This document shows positions 7,439 through 15,995 of a stretch of 38,302 nt of DNA, piece after piece. The DNA is from an uncultured Actinomycetes bacterium (GTDB taxonomy: Bacteria > Actinomycetota > Thermoleophilia > Solirubrobacterales > Solirubrobacteraceae). Each line of letters starts with the position of its first letter. Position 1 is the stretch's first letter. The stretch spans positions 1 to 38,302 of the forward strand of contig CALAQT010000039.1 in the NCBI GenBank assembly GCA_937888775.1, in the 5' to 3' direction. The notes under the pieces are model-generated. The model made no database searches, was not told where the DNA came from, and worked only from the letters and a program-made list of their open reading frames with translations. The position numbers were made by a program, and so were the translations under genes.

Positions 7439-10159
7439 GTGGAGGCCGAGACCCAACTGCACCTGTGCGTCCGTCTCGACGCACCGCTGCCGCGCACGCT
7501 GGCCGTGGGGGAGGGGACGGCGCTGTTCGTCTGTGGCAGCTGCTTTCACCGTGAGGCCAGGATCGACTCGCTGAGCTTCGTCGTCGACGGCGTGCAGCAG
7601 CCCGTATCCCGACACGGGATGCCCCGTCTGGATCTGTTCCGCTCCCTGCACCCGGCCCTCGATCCGTTTGCGACCGCCGGCGTGCGCGCCGACGAGGCCT
7701 CAACCGAGGATCCACTGCTGCACAGCTACCTGAGCGGCTTCTGGGGCATCGTCAAGATCCCGGCCGGCACCGGTCCGACCTGCGAGCTGCGGCTGCGGGC
7801 CCGGCTGCACGGGGGCGAGGAGGTGACCGTCCCGCTGGCGCGCGTCCCGGTGAGCGAGCTCACGCCGGCCGGCCCGGCGCCGGGCCCGCACCCCAAGGAC
7901 GGCCCGCTGGTCGCGATCTGCATGGCCACCTACGAGCCTCCGTTGGAGCTATTGCACGCGCAGATCGAATCGATCCGCGCTCAGACCCATCGCAACTGGA
8001 TCTGCGTGATCAGCGAGGACTGCTCGAGCCCCGCGAGCTTCGCCGTACTGCAGGCCGAGCTCGCCGATGATCCGCGCTTCATCGTCTCGCGCTCGTCCCG
8101 GCGCCTCGGCTTCTACCTGAACTTCGAGCGGGCGCTCGCGCTCGCCCCCGCCAACGCCGAGTACGTTGCCCTCGCCGATCAGGACGACCGCTGGTACCCG
8201 GACAAGCTCGAGGTCCTGCTCGGCGCGATCGGCGACGCCCAGCTCGTCTACAGCGATGCGCGGGTGATCGACGGCGAAGGTGGGGTGATCTCCGACTCCT
8301 ACTGGGTCAGGCGCCGCAACAACCACACCGATCTGCTGTCGCTGCTGGTCGCCAACTCGGTCACCGGGGCGGCGTCGCTGCTGCGCCGGGATCTGCTCGA
8401 GCACGTCCTCCCTTTCCCGCCGGCGCAGTTCGCGCACTTCCACGACCACTGGATCGGTCTGGTCGGGCTCGCGCTCGGGGACCTTGCGTTCGTGGACCGC
8501 CCGCTCTACGACTACGTGCAGCACCGCGACGCGACGCTCGGCCACGCCGCCGCCAACCGCATGACCGCGTTTCGCGACCGGCTCGGATCGCTGCGCGCCG
8601 ACCCTCGGGAGAGGGTGCGGATGTGGCGACTTCACTATTTCGTCGACGTGTCCCGCCTGCTGCAGGTCGCGGCGATCCTGCAGCTTCGCCTCGATGGCCG
8701 GATGAGCGCGACCAAGCGGCGAGCGCTGATGAACTTCGCGCGCGCCGACCGCTCGCTCGTCGCGCTGGCGAACCTCTGGCGGCGCGGCGCTCGCGAGCTC
8801 GTCGGCCGGCCTGAGACGCTCGGCGCCGAGTGGATGCTGGCCTACGCGTTCACCTGGCGGCGCCTGTTGACCGTGAGCGCGCGTGAACGGCCCGTCCGAG
8901 GCCTGCGCCTCGACGCCGTGCCGCCGCCCGACCTGATCATGGCGCCCGGCCTGGAGATCTCCGAGAACCCGGTCGTGCGGGAGATCGTCGAGAAGGTCGC
9001 GCCGCTGACGCTCGCGGTTTCCGACGCCGCTCCGCAACGAATCAACCTGTTGATCCCGACAGTCGATGTGGCCCACTTCTTCGGCGGCTACATCGGCAAG
9101 TTCAACCTGGCGCGGCGCCTGGCGGAGAGCGGGCACCGGGTCCGGATCGTCACCGTCGACCCGGTCGGCCCGCTGCCGGGTGACTGGCGGGCACGGATCG
9201 AGAGCTTCGGCGGCCTGGCCGGCATATTCGGTCGGGTCGAGGTCGCCTTTGGGCGTGAATCACACGAGCTCGAAGTGAGTCGCCAGGACTCGTTCATCGC
9301 CACCACGTGGTGGACCGCCCACATCGCGCACACAGCGCTCACCACACTGGATCAGGAGCGGTTCCTGTACTTGATCCAGGAGTACGAGCCCTTCACCTTC
9401 GCGATGGGCACGTACGCCGCGCTCGCCAGCGAGTCCTATACGTTCCCGCACGCCGCGCTGTTCTCGACCGAGTTGCTCCGCGACTACTTTCGCCGCCACG
9501 CAATCGGCGTCTACGAGTCCGGCCCGGCCGCGGGTGACGCGGCCTCCGTGGCATTTCAGAATGCGATCACCGCGGTGGAGCCGCCCACCGCCGCGGAGCT
9601 GTCGGCTCGCCGCATGCGCCGGCTCCTGTTCTACGCTCGGCCGGAGGCGCACGCCAGTCGGAACATGTTCGAGATGGGCGTGATGGCTTTGACCCGAGCC
9701 GTGCACGAGGGTGCCCTCACGGGCTGGGAGCTGCGCGGGATCGGCACGATCGGCGCCGGCGCAAGTCTCACCCTTGGCGGCGGGGCGCGGCTGGAGATGG
9801 TGCCTCGCTCGGACCAGGGCTCCTATGGCAACCTGCTGCGCGAGCACGATCTCGGACTGGCCCTGATGTACACGCCGCATCCGAGTCTGGTGCCGATCGA
9901 GATGGCATCGGCCGGAATGCTGACCGTGAGTAACAGCTTCGAGAACAAGACGCAAGCGGCCATGACCGAGATCTCCGCCAATCTGCTGGCCCCGGCGCCG
10001 ACCGTGTCGGCGATCGCAGGGGCGCTGGGCCAGGCCGCCACGGCGATCGACGATTACGAGCGTCGGGCCGAGGGTGCGGCGGTCAACTGGAGCCGCGACT
10101 GGAATGAGTCATTCTCTGACACCCTGGTCGCGCACGCGATCAGCATGCTCAACGGCTGA
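7439..10159 (+). CDS. Two-domain glycosyltransferase: GT2 domain fused to a WsaF-like GT4 domain
   Basis: 906 residues from GTG 7439; TAGGGT at 7422-7427 lies 11 nt before it. An open frame reaches back to 7364 but would overlap the divergent gene. Three parts are visible. (1) Residues 1-150 are a beta-rich domain (FVCGSCFHREARIDSLSFVV) like the small substrate-binding modules of glycan enzymes. (2) Residues about 154-370 are a GT2 fold with CMATYEPPLELLHAQIESI, ISEDCSS and the DxD-type ALADQDDRWYPDKL. (3) Residues from about 534 read RINLLIPTVDVAHFFGGYIG then NLARRLAESGHRV, the opening of the WsaF rhamnosyltransferase family, with YLIQEYEPFTF and HPSLVPIEMASAGMLTV (donor-binding E) later. 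It probably adds two sugars in succession, rhamnose being the likely donor for the second domain. Confidence 0.8.
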   Translation: MEAETQLHLCVRLDAPLPRTLAVGEGTALFVCGSCFHREARIDSLSFVVDGVQQPVSRHGMPRLDLFRSLHPALDPFATAGVRADEASTEDPLLHSYLSGFWGIVKIPAGTGPTCELRLRARLHGGEEVTVPLARVPVSELTPAGPAPGPHPKDGPLVAICMATYEPPLELLHAQIESIRAQTHRNWICVISEDCSSPASFAVLQAELADDPRFIVSRSSRRLGFYLNFERALALAPANAEYVALADQDDRWYPDKLEVLLGAIGDAQLVYSDARVIDGEGGVISDSYWVRRRNNHTDLLSLLVANSVTGAASLLRRDLLEHVLPFPPAQFAHFHDHWIGLVGLALGDLAFVDRPLYDYVQHRDATLGHAAANRMTAFRDRLGSLRADPRERVRMWRLHYFVDVSRLLQVAAILQLRLDGRMSATKRRALMNFARADRSLVALANLWRRGARELVGRPETLGAEWMLAYAFTWRRLLTVSARERPVRGLRLDAVPPPDLIMAPGLEISENPVVREIVEKVAPLTLAVSDAAPQRINLLIPTVDVAHFFGGYIGKFNLARRLAESGHRVRIVTVDPVGPLPGDWRARIESFGGLAGIFGRVEVAFGRESHELEVSRQDSFIATTWWTAHIAHTALTTLDQERFLYLIQEYEPFTFAMGTYAALASESYTFPHAALFSTELLRDYFRRHAIGVYESGPAAGDAASVAFQNAITAVEPPTAAELSARRMRRLLFYARPEAHASRNMFEMGVMALTRAVHEGALTGWELRGIGTIGAGASLTLGGGARLEMVPRSDQGSYGNLLREHDLGLALMYTPHPSLVPIEMASAGMLTVSNSFENKTQAAMTEISANLLAPAPTVSAIAGALGQAATAIDDYERRAEGAAVNWSRDWNESFSDTLVAHAISMLNG

Positions 10160-10187
10160 GTTGTTTGCCGCCACGTCAACGGGGGAG

Positions 10188-11411
10188 GTGAACGCGGTAC
10201 CCAGCCCGGCAGTGGCTCCGCCACCGGGCAACCCCCGCTTTCCGTTGTTCGATTCGCTGCGCGCGGTCGCCGTCATCGCGGTCCTCGTCTTTCACGTCAC
10301 GAGCATTACCAACTTGAACGCTGACGGTTTCGTCGGCGACGTGTTCGGAGTCCTCGGCGATGTGGGCCTGACCTTGTTCTTCGTCATCTCGGGCTTCCTC
10401 CTCTACCGGCCGTTCGTGGCCGCACGCGCTCGTGACGCGCCGATGCCGAGTGTGGGTCGGTACGCCCGCCGCAGGCTTCTGCGCATCGTGCCGGCTTACT
10501 GGCTCGCGCTGACGCTGTTGTCTTTGTACCCAGGCATCAGCGGCGTGTTCAGTCCTGACTGGTGGCGCTATTACCTGCTTCTCACCCTCTACTCCCATCG
10601 CACGCTGGTGAACGGCATTCCTGTTGCATGGACACTGTGCGTTGAGGTGAGCTTCTACGTTGTGCTACCTCTTTGGGCGCGGATGGCGCGAGGCTGGCGA
10701 CCAGCTTCGGGGAACCGAGCGTGGCTTGCTTCGGAGCTCTCGTCGCTCGGATGCCTGGCGCTATTCGGCATCGTGATCCAAGTTTTGAGTTCGCGTCATC
10801 TGGTTTCGGGCACGATCGCCGACAGCCTGCTGGGCGAATGCGTTTGGTTCGCGCTCGGAATGGCTCTGGCTGTACTCAGCGTGGCCGACGCTCGAGGTGA
10901 GCTTTCCCAGCGGCTGACAATGATCATCGCCAAGCGACCCGGCCTCTGCTGGATCGCCGCCGGGACCTGTCTCCTCGGTCTCGCCGCCCTGCTCCGTCCC
11001 GGCAGCGTGCTGAACATTCTTCTTCAGATCGAGACCAAACAGCCCTATGGCCGGACTTTGGGTGCAATTGCGCTGACCAGTGCGATGATGGTGTTGCTGG
11101 TGAGCCCCGCTGTCTTCGGCGCAGACGCGGGCGGTGCGCCGCGGCGCTTCCTGCGCATACGGCCGGTTGCCTGGCTCGGCTTGATTTCCTACGGTGTCTA
11201 CCTATGGCATCTGCCGATTGCGCTGTGGCTGGCATCTTCGAATTCATCTCAGTTCTCGGCAGCCGGTCTCGGACTGCTGGGGGCAATCCATGCTTTGCAG
11301 ACACCCAGCCTGTTGCTGCTCACACTGGTGGTGAGCGTGGGTGCCGCGGCGACCAGCTTCTACGTTGTGGAATTGCCGTTTCTCCGACTCAAGGAACGAC
11401 GAGTCCGGTGA
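10188..11411 (+). CDS. Acyltransferase 3 family membrane protein (OafA/YrhL-like)
   Basis: About 407 residues with ten or so membrane helices. Start choice is uncertain: GTG 10188 is in frame but sits inside a perfect GGAGGTGA site, GTG 10212 is further down, and TTG 10162 is upstream. The family landmarks are clear: FPLFDSLRAVAVIAVLVFHV (with the conserved H), LTLFFVISGFLLYRPFV, RRRLLRIVPAYWLAL, WTLCVEVSFYVVLPL, and near the end RFLRIRPVAWLGLISYGVYLWHLPI. These enzymes O-acetylate (or O-acylate) cell-surface sugars, using cytoplasmic acyl-CoA and handing the acyl group across the membrane. It follows the dual glycosyltransferase by 28 bp, so the two are likely cotranscribed. Confidence 0.85.
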   Translation: MNAVPSPAVAPPPGNPRFPLFDSLRAVAVIAVLVFHVTSITNLNADGFVGDVFGVLGDVGLTLFFVISGFLLYRPFVAARARDAPMPSVGRYARRRLLRIVPAYWLALTLLSLYPGISGVFSPDWWRYYLLLTLYSHRTLVNGIPVAWTLCVEVSFYVVLPLWARMARGWRPASGNRAWLASELSSLGCLALFGIVIQVLSSRHLVSGTIADSLLGECVWFALGMALAVLSVADARGELSQRLTMIIAKRPGLCWIAAGTCLLGLAALLRPGSVLNILLQIETKQPYGRTLGAIALTSAMMVLLVSPAVFGADAGGAPRRFLRIRPVAWLGLISYGVYLWHLPIALWLASSNSSQFSAAGLGLLGAIHALQTPSLLLLTLVVSVGAAATSFYVVELPFLRLKERRVR

Positions 11412-11412
11412 T

Positions 11413-11817
11413 TTATCCGGATGAGGGGCGGGTCTTGGGGTCCAGCTGGGCGATGTGTTCGAGCGCGCTGGCTTCAAGCCTCGGAACGCTGCCGGCGACC
11501 TGCGCAAGGAGATACCACGCTTCGATGTTGCCGGGCTCCTCCCGTACCACCCTCTCGAGCATCCGCTGGGCGCGCGAGTTCTGGTTTCGGTCCGCCGCCA
11601 GCGCTGCTCGCAGCACGTTGACCTCTTCATCAGGGTTCAACGTGCTTGCCGAGTTGAGCAGGTTCGAAGCCGTGGCTGCCTCCGACGGGGTCACCGGGCC
11701 GGATTGCGAGACGATGTTGGTTGCGGCCGAGACGTCGTGTGCCTGCCTGGCCCCGAGCAGGAACCAGGCGATCATCAAGGTCCCCAGCCCCAAGATGGCG
11801 AAGCGGCTCGCTCGCAT
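11413..11817 (-). CDS. Membrane-anchored TPR-like protein
   Basis: 134 residues with an N-terminal signal anchor (RFAILGLGTLMIAWFLLGA) and then an extracytoplasmic helical domain. The segment NQNSRAQRMLERVVREEP-GNIEAWYLLAQVAG is one recognisable TPR-type helix pair with the typical A..L spacing and P-x-N/D-xxAWYLLA. Its stop lies one base from the stop of the convergent acyltransferase, so the two transcripts must read into each other. Small anchored TPR proteins of this type accompany O-antigen ligase and polysaccharide genes; a scaffold role is inferred from that context only. Confidence 0.65.
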   Translation of the reverse strand: MRASRFAILGLGTLMIAWFLLGARQAHDVSAATNIVSQSGPVTPSEAATASNLLNSASTLNPDEEVNVLRAALAADRNQNSRAQRMLERVVREEPGNIEAWYLLAQVAGSVPRLEASALEHIAQLDPKTRPSSG

Positions 11818-11862
11818 CCGTGGATTATTCCCGGTCAGCGGCCGCCCGGTTGCGGCGAACGG

Positions 11863-12879
11863 ATGAGCGACGGCCTGCCGAGTATCTCCGTGGTCATTCC
11901 CAATTGGAACGGCCGTCAGTGGCTGGCCGGCTGTTTGGGCAGTCTCTCACGCCAGGGGACCCGTCCGCTGGAGGTTATTGTGGTCGACAACGGATCGACA
12001 GACGGCTCCCTCGAAGAGCTGAGCCGCTGTCATCCCGACGTGAGCGTCCTGGCTCTGGGTCGTAACAACGGCTTCGCGTTCGCGGCCAACCGGGGGATCG
12101 AGGCGGCCCGTGGGGAGGTTGTCGCGCTGCTGAACACCGACGTGGTGCTGGAGGACGGATGGCTACGTCAGACTTGCGCTGCGATCGCGAGTCACCCGGG
12201 CGCCGCGTCCGTGGCCTGCAAGATGCTCTCGCTCGACGAGCCGGAACGGGTATACGACGCCGGCGACATCCTGCGACGTGACGGCGCCTGCGAGCAGCGG
12301 GGACGCTTCATGCTCGACGACGGGCGCTGGGACCAGCCGGGCGAGGTGTTCGGAGCCTGCGCAGGCGCGGCGCTTTACCGCCGTGACGCGGTGCTATCGG
12401 TCGGCGGCTTCGACGAGCGGTACTTTGCCTACCTGGAGGACGTCGACCTCGCGCTCCGCTTGAGACTGGGCGGCTGGACTTGTCGCTACGAACCCGCGGT
12501 CGCTTATCACGCGGGCGAGGGCTCCTCACACCAGCTCGAGGGCGGGCACGTGAGACTGGTCGAGCGCAACACGCTGCTCCTGGTGGTGAAGGCGTTCCCT
12601 CTCCGGTGGCTTCCGCTCGTGGTCTACCGGCAGCTCGGTTGGGCGTGGCACGCACTCCGGCGCGGCGATCTCCGAAACCATCTGAGCGGCGCCGTCGACG
12701 CGCTACCGATGATGTCGGGGGTGTTGCGAGCGCGACGAGTGCTGCGAGCCGACGCGCGTCTGCGGATGGCGGAGGTCGTTCCGTCTCGCCCGATCCGCGG
12801 AGCCGCCGCGGGCGGACACCCCTCCCAGTTCGGCGCCGAAAGCGCAGGCGCCGGCCCGCGGCCGCTACGCCACCGGTGA
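11863..12879 (+). CDS. GT2 family glycosyltransferase (rhamnosyltransferase-like)
   Basis: 338 residues from ATG 11863, 45 bp from the divergent TPR gene. Textbook GT-A/GT2 features: SISVVIPNWNGRQWLAGCL at the N-terminus, VIVVDNGSTDGS, the nucleotide-binding RNNGFAFAANRGI, the DxD-type LLNTDVVLEDGWL, GACAGAALYRRDAVLSVGGF and the acceptor/base region YLEDVDLALRLRLGGW (ED motif). The pattern (DNGSTDGS, NTD, ED-DL) is that of WbbL/RfbF-like rhamnosyltransferases. Residues after about 250 form an amphipathic basic membrane-association region. The last 35 residues are Pro/Gly/Arg-rich and may be unstructured. It most likely adds rhamnose or a similar deoxysugar to the growing glycan. Confidence 0.85.
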   Translation: MSDGLPSISVVIPNWNGRQWLAGCLGSLSRQGTRPLEVIVVDNGSTDGSLEELSRCHPDVSVLALGRNNGFAFAANRGIEAARGEVVALLNTDVVLEDGWLRQTCAAIASHPGAASVACKMLSLDEPERVYDAGDILRRDGACEQRGRFMLDDGRWDQPGEVFGACAGAALYRRDAVLSVGGFDERYFAYLEDVDLALRLRLGGWTCRYEPAVAYHAGEGSSHQLEGGHVRLVERNTLLLVVKAFPLRWLPLVVYRQLGWAWHALRRGDLRNHLSGAVDALPMMSGVLRARRVLRADARLRMAEVVPSRPIRGAAAGGHPSQFGAESAGAGPRPLRHR

Positions 12880-12954
12880 CCAAAGCGGGCGCTCGCAGTG
12901 CGATTGCGGCCCAACCACCTACCGGGTCGCGAGGTTTAAGTAGGCTGTGTGTCG

Positions 12955-13692
12955 ATGAGCACGGACGCCCCATCGCTTGCCGGCTTTGGCCTTCGACTCT
13001 CCCCGCCCCACACGCGCGTGCTGGGGGAATGGCTCTCGACGCGGGATCCATCACGGTGGCCCCCGCCGCCGGCCGGTGATGGCCGCCCGGTGATGCTGGT
13101 TCCCGGCTTTCTCGCTGGCGATCCCAGCCTCACTCGTATGGCTTTGTGGCTGCGGACCGGTGGCTATGAGCTGGTGCGCAGCGGCATCACCTGGAACACC
13201 GGCTGCATGGAGTCGACCGTCAGATCGTTGGAGGAACGGCTCGAGCGAGCCGTCGAGCGTTCGGGCCAGCCGGCTCTGATCGTCGGCCAGAGCCGCGGCG
13301 GAAGCATGGGCCGCTCGCTGGCGGGCTTACGTCCTGACCTGATCGACACGCTCGTGACGCTCGGCTCACCGCTGCTGGACCAGTTGGCGGTCAGGCCCAA
13401 GGTGTGGCCGTCGATCGTCACGGTGGCCGCGCTCGGCACGCTCGGCGTGCCCGGGATGTTCGGCCTCAGCTGCCTGCGAGGCGTTTGCTGCGCACGCGCG
13501 CGCGACGCCCTCAGTGCTCCGTTGTCCGATACGGTTCGGTTTCTGTCGCTCTACTCGCGCAGCGACGAGGTGGTCCGCTGGCGCGCCTGCCTGGATCCGG
13601 CCTCCACGCAGATCGAGGTCGACACCAGCCACGTCGGGATGGGCATGGCGCGGGGCGTATGGGCCCGACTCACCGCCGAGCTCGATTCCTGA
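12955..13692 (+). CDS. Alpha/beta hydrolase (lipase/esterase-like)
   Basis: 245 residues from ATG 12955; TAGGCT at 12941-12946 stands 8 nt before it with no Shine-Dalgarno, so initiation looks leaderless. VMLVPGFLAGDPSL carries the oxyanion-loop region, LIVGQSRGGSMGRSLA the nucleophile elbow (G-x-S-x-G, Ser in GQSRG), LYSRSDEVVRW a probable acid Asp, and DTSHVGMGM the catalytic His. No signal peptide is present. It resembles small actinobacterial triacylglycerol-lipase-like proteins. Its position between glycosyltransferase and epimerase genes is not explained by a known step; deacylation of a glycan or lipid carrier is one possibility. Confidence 0.8.
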   Translation: MSTDAPSLAGFGLRLSPPHTRVLGEWLSTRDPSRWPPPPAGDGRPVMLVPGFLAGDPSLTRMALWLRTGGYELVRSGITWNTGCMESTVRSLEERLERAVERSGQPALIVGQSRGGSMGRSLAGLRPDLIDTLVTLGSPLLDQLAVRPKVWPSIVTVAALGTLGVPGMFGLSCLRGVCCARARDALSAPLSDTVRFLSLYSRSDEVVRWRACLDPASTQIEVDTSHVGMGMARGVWARLTAELDS

Positions 13693-13724
13693 GCGGTTGG
13701 ACGGTCGTCCTCTAGATTGAGCCG

Positions 13725-14782
13725 ATGCGGGTGCTCGTCACCGGGGGCGCTGGGTTTGTCGGCGCCAATGTCGCCACGGGTCTGGCTGCGTTGCACCCGG
13801 GATGGGAGATCACGGCTCTGGACAACCTGCGCCGGAGGGGGGTGAGCTGAACCTCGCGCGGCTGCGCGAAGCCGGTGTCGCCTTCGTGCACGGCGATGTG
13901 CGGGTGCTCGATGACCTCCGGGCGGTTGCCGAGCACGACGCGCTGGTGGAGTGCTCAGCGGAGCCCTCGGCACTGGCGGGCGTCGACGGGAGCCCGGATT
14001 ACGTCGTTCAGTCAAACCTGATCGGCGCCTACCACTGTCTCGAGCTCGCCCGTCGTGACGGCGCTGCGCTGGTGTTCCTCTCCACGAGCCGGGTGTATCC
14101 GGTGCAGTCGCTGCGCGAGCTGACCCTCCAGGAGCGCGATACCCGCTTTGAGCTGGCCACCGGGCAGCCCGTCCCGGGGGCCTCTCCGGTCGGGATCGCC
14201 GAGAACTTCCCGCTGGAAGGAGCCCGGACGATCTACGGCTCGACCAAGCTCGCCGCCGAGCTGCTGATCGAGGAATACCGAGCCGAGTATGGCGTGCGGG
14301 CCGTGGTCAACCGATGCGGAGTGATCGCCGGACCGTGGCAGATGGGAAAGGTCGACCAGGGCGTGTTCACCTACTGGATGCTCGCGCATCACTTCCGCCG
14401 TCCCCTGCGGTACATCGGTTTCGGGGGTCTGGGTAAGCAGGTACGGGATCTGCTGCACGTCGATGATCTGCTGGCGCTGTTAGACCAGCAGCTGTGCGCC
14501 GCCGAGGCCTGGGATGGCGTCACCGTCAACGTCGGCGGGGGCCTGGAGTGCAGCCTATCTCTGCTCGAGACCACCGCTCTGTGCGAGGAGATCACGGGGA
14601 ACCGGGTCCACCCGACCGGCGAGGCCGGCCTCAGACGGGGAGACGTGCCCCTGTACATCTCCGATTGCCGGCGCCTGAATGGGCTCAGCGCTTGGCGACC
14701 CAGGCTCGGGCCGCGGGAGATCCTGGCCGACACGCATGAGTGGATCTGCGCCAACGAGGCCGCGGTTCGCCAGGCGCTGTGA
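13725..14782 (+). pseudogene. NAD-dependent sugar epimerase (SDR), frameshifted at a G6 run
   Basis: ATG 13725 (TAGATT 6 nt upstream, leaderless type) opens MRVLVTGGAGFVGANVATGL, the Rossmann TGGxGFxG motif, and reads to DNLRRRG before meeting a TGA at 13848. The continuation, ELNLARLREAGVAFVHGDVR, is in the neighbouring frame. Adding one G to the run at 13837-13842 joins them into the family sequence DNLxRRGxELNL. The rest is intact: LVFLSTSRVYPV, catalytic TIYGSTKLAAELL (Y-x3-K), CGVIAGPWQMGKVDQGVF, FGGLGKQVRDLLHVDDL. Restored, it is a 352-residue CDP-paratose/tyvelose-epimerase-like SDR acting on a nucleotide sugar in the cytoplasm. Either a real pseudogene or a homopolymer sequencing error. 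It belongs with the next two genes. Confidence 0.75.
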
Positions 14783-14790
14783 TAATGCGG

Positions 14791-14845
14791 CTCGGCTCGG
14801 CTCGGCTCGGCTCGGCTCGGCTCGGCTCGGCTCGGCTCGGCTCGG
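14791..14845 (+). repeat. Pentanucleotide tandem repeat (CTCGG)x11
   Basis: Eleven perfect CTCGG units in the 139-bp gap between the two epimerase genes, starting 8 nt after a stop codon and ending 76 nt before the next ATG. A GGCGGC/GCCGCC-rich inverted segment follows at about 14861-14881. The repeat does not lie inside a reading frame. Copy-number change would alter spacing or RNA structure rather than a protein. Confidence 0.9.
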
Positions 14846-14921
14846 CGTACGGGCCTACTCGGCGGCGGCGGCGGCGCCGCCGACCACGTAGCGAGGTCGA
14901 TCGTGGTTCACTAACGCGTCC

Positions 14922-15995
14922 ATGCCGACCGCAATCGTCACGGGCTCGGGGGGCCTGATCGGATCAGAATCCGTCCGGCACTTCGTCCAGGCCGGTTTCG
15001 ACGTCGTGGGCATCGAGAACGACATGCGGGCTCAGTTCTTCGGCCCGTCCGCTTCGACGGCCCCCACGACCGCGCGTCTACAGGCGACTCTGGACGGGGC
15101 GTTTGTGTCCCACGAGATCGACATCCGCGACGCCGCCGCGCTTGAGCGCGTATTCGCCGCCCACTCGCGGGCGCTTGAGCTGGTGATCCACACCGCGGCG
15201 CAGCCCTCCCACGACTGGGCCGCCTCCGATCCCCAGACGGATTTCACCGTCAACGCCAACGGCACGCTGAACCTGCTGCAGGCGACCCGCCGTCACGCCC
15301 CCGATGCGACCTTCATCTTCTGCTCCACCAACAAGGTCTACGGTGATCGCCCCAATCAGCTGCCGCTGCTCGATGTCGGCGAGCGGCTGGAGCTGCCTCA
15401 GGATCACCCCTATTTCCGTGGGATCGACACGTCGATGTCGATCGACACCTCGACCCACTCGCTGTTCGGGGTCTCCAAGACGGCGGCCGATCTGCTGGTG
15501 CAGGAGCACGGGCGCTACTTCGGGATGTCCACGGTGTGCTTTCGCGGTGGGTGCCTGACCGGCCCCAACCACGCTGGTGCGCAGCTGCACGGCTTCCTCT
15601 CCTACCTGATGCGCTGCACGGTCGCCGGCGAGCCTTACACGGTGTTCGGCTATGAGGGAAAACAGGTTCGTGACAACGTGCACTCCGCTGATCTCGTGGC
15701 CGCGTTCGATGCGTTTCACCGCGCCCCGTCCGCCGGTGCCGTCTACAACATCGGCGGCGGTCGCCACAGCAACTGCTCGATGCTGGAGGCGATCGAGCTC
15801 TGTCAGCTGATTGCCGGGCGCGAGCTGCGTTGGGAGCTCTCGCACGAGAGCCGGATCGGCGATCACCGCTGGTGGATCTCTGACCTTGGGCCGTTCGCGC
15901 GTGACTATCCGCGATGGCGGATCACCTACGACGTCGATGCGATCCTGCGTGAGATCTACGAGCGCAACGCCGAGCTATGGCTGGCAGCGCGATGA
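14922..15995 (+). CDS. NAD-dependent epimerase, CDP-tyvelose/paratose 2-epimerase-like, with Phe at the usual catalytic Tyr
   Basis: 357 residues, ATG 14922. The N-terminus has the SDR nucleotide site [13 protein letters not shown] and an acidic residue (GIEND) after beta 2, typical of NAD preference. [19 protein letters not shown] corresponds to the STxxVYG strand. The catalytic position reads [15 protein letters not shown], so Phe182-x3-Lys186 stands where most extended SDRs have Tyr-x3-Lys. [19 protein letters not shown] and [18 protein letters not shown] follow. RfbE-like relatives change the configuration at C2 of a CDP-dideoxyhexose; the substrate here is unproven. ATGA overlap with the next gene argues for cotranslation. 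Confidence 0.8.
   Translation: MPTAIVTGSGGLIGSESVRHFVQAGFDVVGIENDMRAQFFGPSASTAPTTARLQATLDGAFVSHEIDIRDAAALERVFAAHSRALELVIHTAAQPSHDWAASDPQTDFTVNANGTLNLLQATRRHAPDATFIFCSTNKVYGDRPNQLPLLDVGERLELPQDHPYFRGIDTSMSIDTSTHSLFGVSKTAADLLVQEHGRYFGMSTVCFRGGCLTGPNHAGAQLHGFLSYLMRCTVAGEPYTVFGYEGKQVRDNVHSADLVAAFDAFHRAPSAGAVYNIGGGRHSNCSMLEAIELCQLIAGRELRWELSHESRIGDHRWWISDLGPFARDYPRWRITYDVDAILREIYERNAELWLAAR

Noticed and set aside
7949..9136. Long antisense ORF opposite the dual glycosyltransferase
   Set aside because: Composition is typical of the antisense of GC-rich codons; no domain can be read in it.
13837..13842. Programmed ribosomal frameshift in the epimerase
   Set aside because: G6 is slippery, but no stimulatory structure or conserved use in SDR epimerases is known to me; an indel is more likely.
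14791..14845. CRISPR-like array
   Set aside because: Units are 5 bp and contiguous with no spacers; it is a simple tandem repeat.
15078..15866. Antisense ORF opposite the second epimerase
   Set aside because: No recognisable motif; the sense strand is a clear SDR.
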